Positions 8,170 to 17,269 are shown, numbered from the stretch's first letter. The stretch is DNA of 64,000 bases from Paraburkholderia caballeronis (GCF_900104845.1 NZ_FNSR01000001.1:1-64000); one strand, 5' to 3'. Translations and numbers: made by a program. Notes: a model not told the origin generated them from the letters alone.

Positions 8170-8963
8170 CACATCGCCTTCCCGCTGCTGCCCGGATGAA
8201 CCGGCGACGAATTGATCACCGGCGCCGGCGGCTGCTGATCGATCGGCCGCGACGACACCGACGAATCCGGCACCGCGCCGACCGTCGGTTCCTCGGCCGC
8301 GTTCGCCGCAGCCGGCGCGCTGGTCGACTGCGCCGCAGCCGTTGCGGCCGCCGCCTGCTCCGGCTTGATGTACTCGAACACCTTCACGACCTGCTCGACG
8401 CCCGACACGCGGCTCGTCGCATCCGTCGCGATGTTGCCTTCGTCGACGGTCACGAGCCCCATCAGATAAACGATCCCGCGCTCGCTGACGACCTTGAAGT
8501 TGTTCGCCGAAATATCCTTGTACGCAATCAGTTCGGTCTTTACGCGCCCTTCGAGGTACGTGTCGTTCGTGCGCGACGAGAACGAGCTTGCCGGCTGCAC
8601 CGCCAGTTCGTTGACGATCGCGTTCACGTTCGTGATCCCGCGCACGATCGTCTCGGCCTTCTGCTTCGACGCCAGGTCCGGCACCTCGCCGGTGAGCAGC
8701 ACGCGCTGGTTGAACACCGTGACGTTCACGTGCGCGGCATCCGGCAGGTTCTTGCTGAGATCCGACAGCGCCTTCACCTGGATCTCGCGGTCCTCGGTCT
8801 GTGCGCCGACGGTGCGCCGATCGGTCGCCACGAGCGCGGTGCCGCCCGCCGCGCCCGCGAGCGCGAGCACGCAACCCTGGAGGCCCGCCGCGACGCCAGT
8901 CGCGAGGCCGATTACCAGCGTGGTTCTGGTCAGCATGCCGCTGAGGCGGAATCTGCTCATCAA
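8169..8963 (-). CDS. dolP: BON-domain lipoprotein DolP (YraP)
   Basis: This 264-residue lipoprotein has a lipobox LQGC (cysteine at residue 31). Two BON domains follow, about residues 45-118 (with VNVTVFNQRVLLTGEVPD) and 122-195 (with FKVVSERGIVYLMGLVTVDEG). DolP of Escherichia coli binds anionic phospholipid at the inner face of the outer membrane and supports envelope integrity. Beyond the usual length of about 190 there is an Ala/Pro/Ser-rich tail of some 65 residues that looks disordered. The position next to diaA, yraN and rsmI matches the conserved enterobacterial cluster. Either of two adjacent ATGs could be the start. Confidence 0.9.
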   Translation of the reverse strand: MMSRFRLSGMLTRTTLVIGLATGVAAGLQGCVLALAGAAGGTALVATDRRTVGAQTEDREIQVKALSDLSKNLPDAAHVNVTVFNQRVLLTGEVPDLASKQKAETIVRGITNVNAIVNELAVQPASSFSSRTNDTYLEGRVKTELIAYKDISANNFKVVSERGIVYLMGLVTVDEGNIATDATSRVSGVEQVVKVFEYIKPEQAAAATAAAQSTSAPAAANAAEEPTVGAVPDSSVSSRPIDQQPPAPVINSSPVHPGSSGKAM

Positions 8964-8987
8964 CTCCCTCTCCTTCGTCCTTCGGTG

Positions 8988-9572
8988 TCAGTCGTCGCCC
9001 AGCAGCATCGCGTCGATGCCGTCGCACAGGCAGTGGATGGTCAACAGGTGAACTTCGTGAATGCGCGCGGCCCGTGCGGACGGCACGCAGATATGGATGT
9101 CGGTATCGGTCAGCACATCGTTCGCGCGGCCGCCGCCGTCGCCGGTCAGCGCGACGACGACCATCTCGCGCTCGTGCGCGTCGCCGATCGCCGTGAGCAC
9201 GCTCGCGGCATTGCCCGACGCTGAAATCGCGAGCAGCACGTCGCCCGGCTGCCCGAGCGCGCGGACCTGCTTCGCGAACGCCTGGCCGAAGTCGGCGTCG
9301 TCGGCATCGGCCAACGCCGCCGCGCCGGTGGTCAACGCGAGCGCGGGCAAACCCGGACGCTCGCGCTCGAACCGGCCGACGAGGCCGGCCGCGAAATGCT
9401 GCGCGCCGATGGCCGAGCCGCCGTGGCCGCACGCGATGATCTTGTTGCCGTTCGCGAGCGCGGCGAACATCGTGTCGATCGCTGCGGCGATCGGCATCGA
9501 AAGGGCTTCCAGGGCTTCGAGCTTGACTGCCGCGCTGTCGCGGAAGTGCTGTTGAATGCGTTCGACGGACAT
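8988..9572 (-). CDS. diaA: SIS-domain protein, DiaA/GmhA family
   Basis: This 194-residue protein has one SIS (sugar isomerase) fold, with CGHGGSAIGAQHFAAGL as the sugar-phosphate-binding loop region and LLAISASGNAASVLTAI as the second conserved loop. In Escherichia coli the DiaA member binds DnaA and times initiation of replication, while GmhA makes heptose for lipopolysaccharide. Position between yraN and dolP, as in yraN-diaA-dolP, argues for DiaA. The frame extends upstream, but the ATG at 9572 (MSVERIQQHF) gives the family length. Confidence 0.85.
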   Translation of the reverse strand: MSVERIQQHFRDSAAVKLEALEALSMPIAAAIDTMFAALANGNKIIACGHGGSAIGAQHFAAGLVGRFERERPGLPALALTTGAAALADADDADFGQAFAKQVRALGQPGDVLLAISASGNAASVLTAIGDAHEREMVVVALTGDGGGRANDVLTDTDIHICVPSARAARIHEVHLLTIHCLCDGIDAMLLGDD

Positions 9573-9683
9573 CGACTGTTCTATAGGTACTGCGTGGTAT
9601 TGCGAAAAGGCTGCGCGTCGCGCGGTGTCCGCAAGTTTAGCGCACTCGTGCGCCGCTTCCCCCATCCGAAACGGCGCACAGCG

Positions 9684-10148
9684 TCAACGATCGTCCGCGC
9701 GGAACGCGTCGCGCAGCCACACGAGCCGGCCGCTGTCGAATGCGATCACATCGAAGCGGCACGCGGGCATTTCATCCGCATATCCGGCGAGAAAGTGCTG
9801 CGCGGCATGGAGCAGCCGCCCTCGCTTGCGCCACCCGACGCTCGCCGCCGCGCCGTCGTAACCGCGCCGCGTGCGGGCGCGCACTTCGACGAACACCAGT
9901 GTGCCGTCCGGCTCGCGCATCACGAGATCGAGTTCGCCGCCGCGGCAACGCACGTTGCGCGCGACGAACCGGAGACGCTGACGCTGAAGGAATTCGAGCG
10001 CGCGCGCCTCGAAGCGTGCGCCGACGGCGTTGGACCCGCCGCGCCCCTTAAAGTTGTCGCGGGTGCAAGAAGGATCGGCTCGCGCCGATGCCCGGGTCGC
10101 CGCATCGGGCGCAAACGGCGCACGGCGTTTGCCGCCACTCGACGTCAT
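9684..10148 (-). CDS. yraN: YraN family (UPF0102) endonuclease-like protein
   Basis: This 154-residue protein shows the family pattern: [15 protein letters not shown], an N-terminal helix; [22 protein letters not shown] with the acidic catalytic-like ELD; and [11 protein letters not shown] with the ExR motif. This is the restriction-endonuclease-like fold seen in Holliday-junction resolvases. YraN function is not settled. The start at 10148 leaves a basic N-terminal extension of about 35 residues before the fold. The gene is divergent from rsmI, as in enterobacteria, but no lpoA homologue lies between them. Confidence 0.88.
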   Translation of the reverse strand: MTSSGGKRRAPFAPDAATRASARADPSCTRDNFKGRGGSNAVGARFEARALEFLQRQRLRFVARNVRCRGGELDLVMREPDGTLVFVEVRARTRRGYDGAAASVGWRKRGRLLHAAQHFLAGYADEMPACRFDVIAFDSGRLVWLRDAFRADDR

Positions 10149-10259
10149 CGCGTCGCTCCACGCCGCGCGCCGATGCGATGGCGCCGCGCGAGGTCCGACC
10201 CGCGCGACGTCGCATGGCACAATGTCGGCCTCGTTCTCACCGCTCGCGCGTTCCGCGTC

Positions 10260-11150
10260 ATGACGTCCCTCTTCGAACTCGCACAGGCCCAGCAGTACCC
10301 CGCCGCCACGCTGTACGTCGTGGCGACGCCGATCGGCAACGCAGCCGACATCACGCTGCGCGCGCTGCACGTGCTCGGCCTCGTCGATCGCATTGCGGCC
10401 GAGGACACGCGCAACACCGGTCAGCTGCTCGCGCGCTACGGGATCGACAAGCCGCTAATCGCGGTGCACGAGCACAACGAACGCGAAGCCGCGCAGCGCG
10501 TGATCGAGCATCTGCGCGCCGGCGAGCGCGTCGCATGCGTGTCGGACGCGGGCACGCCCGGCATCTCCGACCCCGGCGCAAAACTCGTCGACGCGGTGCG
10601 CGACGCCGGCTTCGAGGTCGTGCCGCTGCCGGGCGCGAGCGCGCTCGCGACGGCGTTGAGCGCGGCGGGCGACTGGGTTTCGACGTTCACGTTCGTCGGC
10701 TTCCTGCCGTCGAAGCCGAAGCAGCGCGCGGCAACGTTGCAGGCGCTCGCCGCGCATCCGCACGCGCTGGTGTTCTACGAAGCGCCGCACCGGATCACCG
10801 ACACCGTGCAGGCGCTCGCGGACGCGTTCGGCCCCGCGCGCCGTCTGCTGATCGCGCGCGAGTTGACGAAGCTACACGAGTCGATTCATCGCTGCACCCT
10901 GGCCGAAGGGCCGGCGTGGCTCGCCGCCGATCCGAACCGGCAGCGCGGCGAGTTCGTGCTGGCCGTCGAAGGCGCGCCGGCGAGCGCGTCGGCCGACGAC
11001 GATCACGACGCATTGCTGCGGATGCTGCTCGACGAGGTGCCGGTGAAGAGCGCGGCGAAGATCGCGTCGGCGCTGACCGGCGCGTCGCGCAACACGCTGT
11101 ACGCGCGCGCGCTCGAACTGAAGGATCGGCCGGACGATGCCGGCGATTGA
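10260..11150 (+). CDS. rsmI: 16S rRNA 2'-O-ribose C1402 methyltransferase RsmI
   Basis: This 296-residue protein belongs to the tetrapyrrole-methylase-like (SPOUT-unrelated) RsmI family. Signatures are [53 protein letters not shown] and [15 protein letters not shown]. It methylates the ribose of C1402 in 16S rRNA using S-adenosylmethionine and with RsmH tunes decoding at the P site. The C-terminal helical domain (about residues 240-296) is present. The frame runs upstream through the divergent region, but the ATG at 10260 gives the family length. Confidence 0.96.
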   Translation: MTSLFELAQAQQYPAATLYVVATPIGNAADITLRALHVLGLVDRIAAEDTRNTGQLLARYGIDKPLIAVHEHNEREAAQRVIEHLRAGERVACVSDAGTPGISDPGAKLVDAVRDAGFEVVPLPGASALATALSAAGDWVSTFTFVGFLPSKPKQRAATLQALAAHPHALVFYEAPHRITDTVQALADAFGPARRLLIARELTKLHESIHRCTLAEGPAWLAADPNRQRGEFVLAVEGAPASASADDDHDALLRMLLDEVPVKSAAKIASALTGASRNTLYARALELKDRPDDAGD

Positions 11151-11182
11151 AAAACTGACAACCCGGGAACGACTGAAATGAA

Positions 11183-11207
11183 GAAGGGCCGCGCAATGCG
11201 GCCCTTC
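11183..11207. terminator. Hairpin between convergent rsmI and rlpA
   Basis: A perfect 10-base stem, GAAGGGCCGC and its complement, surrounds a GCAAT loop 32 bases after the rsmI stop. Flanking T-runs are poor, but the convergent location suggests a shared terminator. Confidence 0.55.
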
Positions 11208-11261
11208 GTCGATCCGGGAGCCGGGCAATCCGCGCGCGGCGCGGCGCCGGGCAACCCGCGG

Positions 11262-11876
11262 TCAGTGGTCGGTGTTCGACGCGGCCGCGAGCATTTCCGC
11301 GCGCGCTTCCTTTGCTTCCTGACGCGACAGCCCTTCGATCTGCACGCGGGCGGTGCCCGCATGCTGAAGGCCGAGCATCCGGGCGGCGGCATACGACAAA
11401 TCGATCACGCGGCCGCGCGAGAACGGTCCGCGATCGTTGATCTTCACGACGACCCACTTCGTGGTCGCCGGAATGCTCACCTTCACGTACGAGCCGAGCG
11501 GCAAGGACCGATGTGCGGCGGTCAGCGCATGCATGTCGTAACGCTCGCCGCTTGCGGTGCGGCGGCCGTGGAAGCCAAGGCCGTACCACGACGCACGCCC
11601 CGCCTGACGGAACGACGACACGTCGGGACCGCTTTCCGAGATCGGTTGCGCGTCCGCGAGCGACTTGTCGTTGCTCGCGTCGGACGCCGGCAGCCCGTCG
11701 AATGCGGCCGTGCCGTAGCTCGGCGGCGCGACGAGCGCGGCGCTGGTCCGGGCACTCTTCGTGCTCAATGCATTGCCATCCGCCTGGCTCTGCGGCCCGG
11801 GCGGCATGGCGCAGCCGGCGAGAATCGACACGGCTGCGAGACTCCCGAATCGTCGTCGAGAAAGTCTGAGTTTCAT
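11262..11876 (-). CDS. rlpA: RlpA-family septal ring lipoprotein
   Basis: This 204-residue lipoprotein has a lipobox LAGC (cysteine at residue 22). A double-psi beta-barrel domain covers about residues 95-190, with ASWYGLGFHGRRTASGERYD, LPLGSYVKV, VKINDRGPFSRGRVIDLS and AARMLGL. In Pseudomonas RlpA is a lytic transglycosylase that cuts denuded peptidoglycan at the septum. The aspartate of NDRGPF and the histidine of GFHGRR match residues thought catalytic. No SPOR domain follows the barrel, so this is the short form. The start at 11876 (MKLRLSRRRF) gives the signal peptide. Confidence 0.92.
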   Translation of the reverse strand: MKLRLSRRRFGSLAAVSILAGCAMPPGPQSQADGNALSTKSARTSAALVAPPSYGTAAFDGLPASDASNDKSLADAQPISESGPDVSSFRQAGRASWYGLGFHGRRTASGERYDMHALTAAHRSLPLGSYVKVSIPATTKWVVVKINDRGPFSRGRVIDLSYAAARMLGLQHAGTARVQIEGLSRQEAKEARAEMLAAASNTDH

Positions 11877-12355
11877 AAGCTGGCCATCATGTTTCGAAGC
11901 CCTCGGCGCCACTGCGGCGCGTCACTGCAAGGCTTCGGCGGTCGCGGGAACAAACGTTCCCCGCTCGCTGACGCGAGTGAGAACCGGTGCCCGGATGCGG
12001 CTTGCTGCGCCGCTACCGCTAGTTATCTTTCACGTCTGGCGCAGCCTCTTCCCCGGCAGCCTGGCCAGACCCCACGTGCCGCCATCGAACATGGCAAACA
12101 GTTCTGGCGCACCGGTCGGAAAACAGACACGGCGCACAGGAACGGCGGCGTAGGCCCCACCCAGCGTCACGGCAGCGAGGCCGTAGCAGGCGCGCGGCGC
12201 CTGGCTGGGCAAGACGTGCGGCATCGAACGGATCGACACCTGATTTGCCGTCGGACTGGTTTCCCAGCCCCCGACAGCACTGCTTGACGGCGATGACCAT
12301 GCCCCGAAAAACGGGATCGCATCGCCGATTGAAGGCACGAAAATCGTGCGTGATG
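11877..12355 (-). ncRNA. Candidate structured RNA or long leader of rlpA
   Basis: A minus-strand promoter (12362-12388) predicts an RNA starting near 12355, and no credible coding frame follows until rlpA 480 bases on. Its first 170 bases hold four consecutive hairpins: 12335-12340/12344-12349 (six pairs, 3-nt loop); 12288-12295/12320-12327 (eight pairs, with an inner CCCG/CGGG stem); 12247-12254/12271-12278, capped by an inner CTGG-GAAA-CCAG tetraloop stem; and 12187-12193/12197-12203. No T-run marks an end, so this is either a long 5' leader of rlpA or a separate RNA processed from it. I do not recognise an Rfam family; it does not look like 6S, tmRNA, RNase P or SRP RNA. Confidence 0.4.
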
Positions 12356-12361
12356 GGCCGC

Positions 12362-12388
12362 ATTATACCTAAAACGAATTCCTGTCAC
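12362..12388 (-). promoter_or_regulatory. Sigma-70 promoter for the structured leader
   Basis: On the minus strand GTGACA (12383-12388) and a perfect TATAAT (12362-12367) lie 15 bases apart. It faces rlpA and reads away from the metallo-hydrolase gene. The metK promoter near 60216 has the same GTGACA/15/TATAAT layout. Confidence 0.55.
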
Positions 12389-12588
12389 GTCCGGGTCGGA
12401 AAAAATGCCATGATTTTTCACTATCGGCGTAACAAAGCCGTTTGCGTCGCGCGTTCGCGCACCAGGCTGCGGCGTTCGCCGGCCGGTGTCGCGCGCCGGT
12501 ACAATCAGGACTTTCGCGGCGGCCGGACCCGGTCGTTCGCGAACGACGATACCCGACGATCCCCTTCCCGGCGCCCACGATTCCTCGC

Positions 12589-13233
12589 ATGAAAGTCACG
12601 CTGATCCCCGTCACGCCGTTCCAGCAAAACAGTTCGCTGCTCGTGTGCGAGGCGACCGGGCGCGCCGCCGTCGTCGACCCGGGCGGCGATCTCGAACGGA
12701 TCGAAGCCGAAGTCGCGCGGCAGAACGTGCAGATCGAAAAGGTGCTGCTCACGCATGGCCACGTCGACCACTGCGCGGGCGCCAAGGCGCTCGCGGCGCA
12801 CTACGGCGTGCCGATCGAGGGGCCGCACGAGGACGAGCGCTTCTGGCTCGACATGCTGCCCGAGCAGAGCACGCGCTTCGGTTTTCCGGCGGCGCAGGCG
12901 TTCGAGCCTGACCGCTGGCTCGATGACGGCGACACCGTGCGCTTCGGCGACGAAGAACTGGAGGTGTACCACTGCCCGGGCCACACGCCGGGTCACGTGG
13001 TGTTCTTCAGCCGCGCACACCGGATCGCGCTGGTCGGCGACGTGCTGTTCGCCGGCTCGATCGGCCGCACCGATTTTCCGCGCGGCAACCACGCGGACCT
13101 GATCCGCTCGATCCGCGAGAAACTCTGGCCGCTCGGCAACGACGTGACGTTCGTACCGGGCCACGGCCCGACTTCGACGTTCGGCGCCGAGCGTCGCACC
13201 AACCCTTATGTCGCAGACGGCGTACCCGGATGA
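12589..13233 (+). CDS. MBL-fold metallo-hydrolase (glyoxalase II-like, YcbL type)
   Basis: This 214-residue protein has the metallo-beta-lactamase fold with the metal motif THGHVDH at residues 55-61. Further ligands are in [26 protein letters not shown] and [10 protein letters not shown]. The compact length without a C-terminal helical substrate domain places it with YcbL-like short glyoxalase II proteins that hydrolyse thioesters such as S-lactoylglutathione. Whether this is its cell role is not certain. Its stop overlaps the next start by four bases (ATGA). Confidence 0.9.
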   Translation: MKVTLIPVTPFQQNSSLLVCEATGRAAVVDPGGDLERIEAEVARQNVQIEKVLLTHGHVDHCAGAKALAAHYGVPIEGPHEDERFWLDMLPEQSTRFGFPAAQAFEPDRWLDDGDTVRFGDEELEVYHCPGHTPGHVVFFSRAHRIALVGDVLFAGSIGRTDFPRGNHADLIRSIREKLWPLGNDVTFVPGHGPTSTFGAERRTNPYVADGVPG

Positions 13234-13868
13234 ACAACGACGAAATTTACGTCAGCACGGATGTCGAAGCCGACGGCCCGATTCCCGGCCCCCATTCGAT
13301 GCTGAGCTTCGCGTCCGCCGCGTACACGGCGGACAAGCGGCTGATCGCGACTTTTTCCGCGAACCTCGAACTGCTCGAAGGCGCGACGCCGCATCCAGTG
13401 CAGGCCGCGTGGTGGGAGACGCAGCCGGAGGCTTGGGCCGCGTGCCGCAAGGACCTGCAAACGCCGGAGGCGGCGATCGTCGCCTACGTCGAATGGGTCG
13501 AGGCGCTGCCGGGCAAGCCGGTGTTCGTCGCGATGCCGGCCGGCTTCGATTTCACGTACATGTTCTGGTACATGATGCGGTTCGCCGGCCGCTGCCCGTT
13601 CTCGTGGTCGGCGCTCGACATCAAGACGCTCGCGTTCGCGATGACGGGGCTGCCGTACCGCAAGTGCATCAAGCCGAGGTTCCCGAAGCACTGGTTCGAC
13701 GACCATCCGCACACGCACGTCGCGCTCGACGACGCGATCGAGCAAGGGGCGCTCTTCTGCAACATGCTCGCGGACCTGCGCGCCGCGCAGGCGGCCGGTA
13801 CTGTTGCGGCGGCGTCGGTAGATGGGAACGCATCAGGTCAAAACGCCGCTGACGACGTATCAAATTAG
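13230..13868 (+). CDS. RNase H-like 3'-5' exonuclease family protein
   Basis: This 212-residue protein starts with STDVEADG, where D11 and E13 give the ExoI DxE motif of DEDD exonucleases. A later [11 protein letters not shown] supplies the Hx(4)D-type motif III. The middle part ([28 protein letters not shown]) does not show a textbook ExoII, so activity is likely but unproved. The last 25 residues are low-complexity Ala/Asp/Asn. It overlaps the MBL hydrolase stop by four bases, so the two are translationally coupled. Confidence 0.75.
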   Translation: MNNDEIYVSTDVEADGPIPGPHSMLSFASAAYTADKRLIATFSANLELLEGATPHPVQAAWWETQPEAWAACRKDLQTPEAAIVAYVEWVEALPGKPVFVAMPAGFDFTYMFWYMMRFAGRCPFSWSALDIKTLAFAMTGLPYRKCIKPRFPKHWFDDHPHTHVALDDAIEQGALFCNMLADLRAAQAAGTVAAASVDGNASGQNAADDVSN

Positions 13869-13958
13869 GCGATCCGTCTCGCCGAACGCGTTTCGCATTG
13901 CGTTTCGTTTTCCTGGCCTCTAACATTCGGAAATACGGCGACGCAAACGGAGGCGCAG

Positions 13959-14417
13959 TTGACACTCGATACGTTCTCTCAAAAGATTCTGCGTCTGCTG
14001 CAGCTCGACGCGCGCCGTTCGGTGCAGGAAATCTCCGATCAGGTGGGGCTGTCCAGCACGCCGTGCTGGCGCCGGATCAAGGACATGGAACAATCGGGCG
14101 TGATCCAGCGCTACACCGCGCTGCTCGATCGCGAAAAGCTGGGCCTGCACGTGTGCGCGCTCGCGCACATTCATCTGACGCGGCACACCGAAGGCGGCGT
14201 CGAGGAATTCGAGCGGGAAATCGCCACTTGCCCGGAAGTCACCGAGTGCTACAGCACGACCGGCGAGTCGGATTACATCCTGAAGATCGTCGCGCCGGAC
14301 ATCAAGTCGTACGACGCCTTCCTGCACGAGCGCATCTTCCGCATCCCGGCGGTCGCGCAGGTGCGCACGAGCGTCGTGCTCCGCGAGATCAAGTTCGATA
14401 CGCAGTTGCCGCTTTGA
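13959..14417 (+). CDS. Lrp/AsnC-family transcriptional regulator
   Basis: This 152-residue protein has an N-terminal winged helix-turn-helix (DTFSQKILRLLQLDARRSVQEISDQVGLSSTPCWRRI, given in parts: LSSTPCWRRIKDME is the recognition region). A C-terminal RAM/AsnC ligand-binding domain covers about residues 65-150 (TECYSTTGESDYILKI). Lrp-type proteins form octamers that sense amino acids. The start is TTG at 13959, supported by GGAGG nine bases before and by the standard family N-terminus directly after it. No amino-acid gene adjoins, so the target is open. Confidence 0.93.
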   Translation: MTLDTFSQKILRLLQLDARRSVQEISDQVGLSSTPCWRRIKDMEQSGVIQRYTALLDREKLGLHVCALAHIHLTRHTEGGVEEFEREIATCPEVTECYSTTGESDYILKIVAPDIKSYDAFLHERIFRIPAVAQVRTSVVLREIKFDTQLPL

Positions 14418-14438
14418 ACTGAGCCGCCACCGCGCCGG

Positions 14439-15644
14439 TCACGACCGCGTGTCGTGCGCGGGGTGCGGCGGGCGAACGCCGTCGCGCCGCCCCTCCCCTT
14501 CGCCGCGAACGCGCAGCAGCACGTCCAGCCGCCGCGCGCCGACGCTGCGCTTCAGCGCATCGAGATCGACGTCGCCAAGCCCACGCCGTGCGTCGCCGTC
14601 CGCGTCGAGAAGCGTCACTTCCGCGTCGAGGCCGGTACTCAGGTAATGCAGCGTGACCGCGGCAACGCCGACGCCATGCTCGCCGAACGCGGCGCGCAGC
14701 CGCGCGGCCACGTCGCTGCGCGGCGGCAGGCCGGCGACGGAGCGCACGTGCATGTCGTCCTCCGGATCGACGTGGATCAGCGCATCGAACACGCGCGGAT
14801 CGGTCAGCACCCGCGCCCGCGCGGACTCCGCGATGTAATGCCCTTCGGACACCGAGATCAGCGGATCGACGAGAATGTGCGCGTCGACGAGCGCGAGGTC
14901 GCCGGTCTTGCGGGTGCGCATCTCGTGCACGTCGAGCACGCCCGGCGTGCCGAGCAGCAGTTCGCGCAGATCGGCGGTCGTCGCGGTGTCGAGCGCGCGG
15001 TCGGACAGGTCCTGCAGCGCGTCCCAGCCGAACACCCAGCCCATCCGCGCGACCATGAAGCCGACGATCGCCGCGGCGATCGGATCGAGCAGCCGTACGC
15101 CCGCGAGACTGCCGACGATGCCGAGCGCCACGACGAGCGACGACGCCGCGTCCGAGCGCGCATGCCACGCGTTCGCGATCAGCATCGCGGAGCGCACGCG
15201 CTGCGCCTCGCGCAGCATGTAGCGAAACAGCGCCTCCTTCGACACGAGCACGAACAGCGCGACCACGAGCGCGCTCGCATGCAGCGGCGGAATGTCGTCG
15301 AGATTCGCGAGCCGCGTGCCGGCCCGCCATAACATTCCGACGCCGACGGTTATCAGCAGTGCGCCGAGAAATAATGAAGCAACCGTTTCATAACGGCTGT
15401 GACCGTAATTGTGGTCTTCGTCCGGCTGCGCGCCGCTATGCCGATTGGCCAGCAAAACGACGAAATCGGATATCAGATCGGCAAACGAATGGACGCCGTC
15501 GGCGATCAGCGCCTGCGAATGCGCAAACACGCCGACGACCATTTGCAGCACCACGAGTACCGAATTGACGACGATGCTGACGAACGTACTCCTGCGTGCA
15601 ACCTGGTGCTTGTCTGGCAGCTCGCCGGCGACGGATGAAGGCAT
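14439..15644 (-). CDS. Cation diffusion facilitator (CDF) metal exporter
   Basis: This 401-residue protein has six transmembrane helices in the N-terminal 215 residues and a cytoplasmic C-terminal metal-sensing domain. Metal-site residues appear as HSFADLISD in TM2 and HARSDAASS in TM5, the HxxxD/HxxxD set often linked to Zn, Cd, Fe or Co export; the metal cannot be fixed from sequence. GALLITVGVGMLW and DHNYGHSRYETVASL are also typical. The C-terminus is about 100 residues longer than minimal members and ends in an Arg/Gly-rich tail. Confidence 0.9.
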   Translation of the reverse strand: MPSSVAGELPDKHQVARRSTFVSIVVNSVLVVLQMVVGVFAHSQALIADGVHSFADLISDFVVLLANRHSGAQPDEDHNYGHSRYETVASLFLGALLITVGVGMLWRAGTRLANLDDIPPLHASALVVALFVLVSKEALFRYMLREAQRVRSAMLIANAWHARSDAASSLVVALGIVGSLAGVRLLDPIAAAIVGFMVARMGWVFGWDALQDLSDRALDTATTADLRELLLGTPGVLDVHEMRTRKTGDLALVDAHILVDPLISVSEGHYIAESARARVLTDPRVFDALIHVDPEDDMHVRSVAGLPPRSDVAARLRAAFGEHGVGVAAVTLHYLSTGLDAEVTLLDADGDARRGLGDVDLDALKRSVGARRLDVLLRVRGEGEGRRDGVRPPHPAHDTRS

Positions 15645-15804
15645 GTGAAAGAAATACCGGATTCAAAGTACCCCGGATTGTAGCGGCGATTGGCGGCATT
15701 ATCCTGAATGCCCACAAAAATCTCTTTAAAATCAGACCACTACAAGAACACGACGCATTCGTATTCACGCGACAGCGCGTGTCGCTGCTTCGTCGACAGA
15801 CAAT

Positions 15805-15839
15805 AAAAAACCGCGTGCCTGACGGCCACGCGGTTTTTT
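15805..15839 (-). terminator. Terminator of the H-NS gene
   Basis: A 13-base perfect inverted repeat, AAAAAACCGCGTG and its complement, lies 50 bases after the H-NS stop. A-run and T-run at its ends let it work in both directions. Confidence 0.85.
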
Positions 15840-15888
15840 GTAGGAAAACGGACGACAAATACTGGGATTCGTCCGAATCGCTTACGGG

Positions 15889-16191
15889 TTATTTCTGGAT
15901 AAGAAATTTTTCGCGATCTTTGCCGGCAATCCAGCGCGGCGGCTTACCACGGCCGGACCACGTGCTGCCGCTATCGGGGTCGCGGTATTTCGGAGCGACG
16001 CTCGCCCGTGCGCGGGAAGAAGCCTTGGCGTTCTTGCTGCGTCCGCCGCCGAGTTCGGCGAGCGTGATGCCATAGTCGGCCATTTTCTGCTTGATTTCAT
16101 CGAGGACCTCGGCGTATTCGCGCGCCTTGGCCTCTTCAATCTGCTTCTCCAGTTTTTCGCGCTGGGCGAGAAGTTCCTTGTAGGAAGACAT
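15889..16191 (-). CDS. H-NS family nucleoid protein
   Basis: This 100-residue protein has an N-terminal coiled coil for dimerisation (about residues 1-48, KELLAQREKLEKQIEEAK) and the C-terminal DNA-binding loop STWSGRGKPPRWI. It belongs to the short H-NS/MvaT-unlike class common in Burkholderia, where many paralogues exist. Such proteins bind AT-rich DNA and silence acquired genes. The upstream DNA (about 16270-16500) is AT-rich for this genome, which fits self-repression. Its own terminator follows. Confidence 0.93.
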   Translation of the reverse strand: MSSYKELLAQREKLEKQIEEAKAREYAEVLDEIKQKMADYGITLAELGGGRSKNAKASSRARASVAPKYRDPDSGSTWSGRGKPPRWIAGKDREKFLIQK

Positions 16192-16600
16192 GATGTCCCT
16201 TGTGGTTTCGATTAATTGGCTACCAGTCTCTCGCCGGTATGCCGATCACCTGATAGTTGCACCGCCTCGGAATTTCGGGGGAGATTAGCACAAAATTGAA
16301 ATGCTGGAAAAGTTACGAAGCGCAAAAAATAATAAATTGTTTTTCGAACGCACCGCCTTCGCATAGCGAACAGCCCCTCCGGCATTTTTTGCTGTTCGCA
16401 GATTCCTTAAAGAGGTGACGCGCATGTTAATGCCCGATCGGAGTAATTGGCAGCCGATGATAATTAATCCTGTGAACAGGCGTTAACATTTCATCGTGTG
16501 ACAGCTTCGCCCGTCATTCATTCGCGCCGAATCGGCCGCTTGCCATTTCACGGTCGCCGGGATGAATTCCGGCGCGGTGGCACCGCCGCCGGCTCATTTA
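16192..16600. other. AT-rich intergenic region upstream of H-NS gene
   Basis: About 400 bases with no credible gene. The stretch 16290-16350 and 16440-16500 is clearly richer in A+T than the surroundings and contains runs such as CAAAAAATAATAAATTG. It probably holds the H-NS gene promoter and H-NS binding sites. No precise -35/-10 pair stands out. Confidence 0.5.
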
Positions 16601-17269
16601 TCAGGTTTTGCATTGGCCAATGCATTCGGCAAGCGCGTCGCGCAATGACGCGTCGTCGAGTTTCGGTCCGTCGAATTCGAAACGCGTGCGCGCGCCGTCA
16701 ATCGTCAGATCGGCGCCGTATCGATCCACGCCTAGCGGGACCAGCCGGCCGGTGCGCGCCGGATGCGCTTCGAAGAACCGCAACAGGTCGTCCTCGGCCG
16801 CCGCCGACAACGGTTCGAGCGAATCCAGCTCCGAGCCGTCGAGCCAGCCCATCGCACCGAACCCGCCGATATAACGCACCCGCTCGACGTGCATCACCCA
16901 GAACGTGAAGTCGCCGAGCGCGAGATAGCGCCGTGCGTCCGGCTGGTAGCGCAGATAACGGCGCGCGACGTCGGGGCCGCCGCCGTCCTCCACCGGCTCG
17001 AACAGCCCGAGCAGCGTGGCCCGCTGACCTTCGAGCACGTTGCCGTCCGACGCATGGGCGACGAGAAACCCCGCGCGCGGATCGCCGTGCAGGTTGCGCG
17101 TGTGTTCGGCGAGTCGGCTCACGAGGATCACCGGACGGTGCCGCGCGTCCGGCGCGAACGGCAGCAGCGTCGGATACGGGAAACCGTGCGGATCGCGCGC
17201 GTGGGTCGCAAGCGTACCGGTCGACGGCTGATGCAGCAGATGCAGCAGGGCGTGAGCAGATATCTTCAA
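16601..17269 (-). CDS. HugZ-like pyridoxamine 5'-phosphate oxidase-fold protein
   Basis: This 222-residue protein has a split-barrel FMN-binding-like domain at about residues 8-150 (TGTLATHARDPHGFPYPTLLPFAPD, LVSRLAEHTRNLHGDPRAGFLV) and a C-terminal DUF2470-like region. The pattern fits the HugZ/HutZ group used in haem iron utilisation, but the key haem-binding tail cannot be confirmed. I chose the TTG at 17269 because an AGAGGA site precedes it and the domain begins directly after; an upstream ATG would add 28 atypical residues. It is divergent from an MFS exporter. Confidence 0.8.
   Translation of the reverse strand: MKISAHALLHLLHQPSTGTLATHARDPHGFPYPTLLPFAPDARHRPVILVSRLAEHTRNLHGDPRAGFLVAHASDGNVLEGQRATLLGLFEPVEDGGGPDVARRYLRYQPDARRYLALGDFTFWVMHVERVRYIGGFGAMGWLDGSELDSLEPLSAAAEDDLLRFFEAHPARTGRLVPLGVDRYGADLTIDGARTRFEFDGPKLDDASLRDALAECIGQCKT

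Noticed and set aside
12030..12338. A 102-residue frame in the structured leader before rlpA
   Set aside because: No ribosome site and no family; the hairpins and promoter explain the region better.
12187..12355. 6S RNA, tmRNA, SRP RNA, RNase P RNA or a cobalamin riboswitch in the rlpA leader
   Set aside because: I looked for their core motifs (for example the tmRNA CCA end, SRP GGAAG core, RNase P and B12 boxes) and did not find them.
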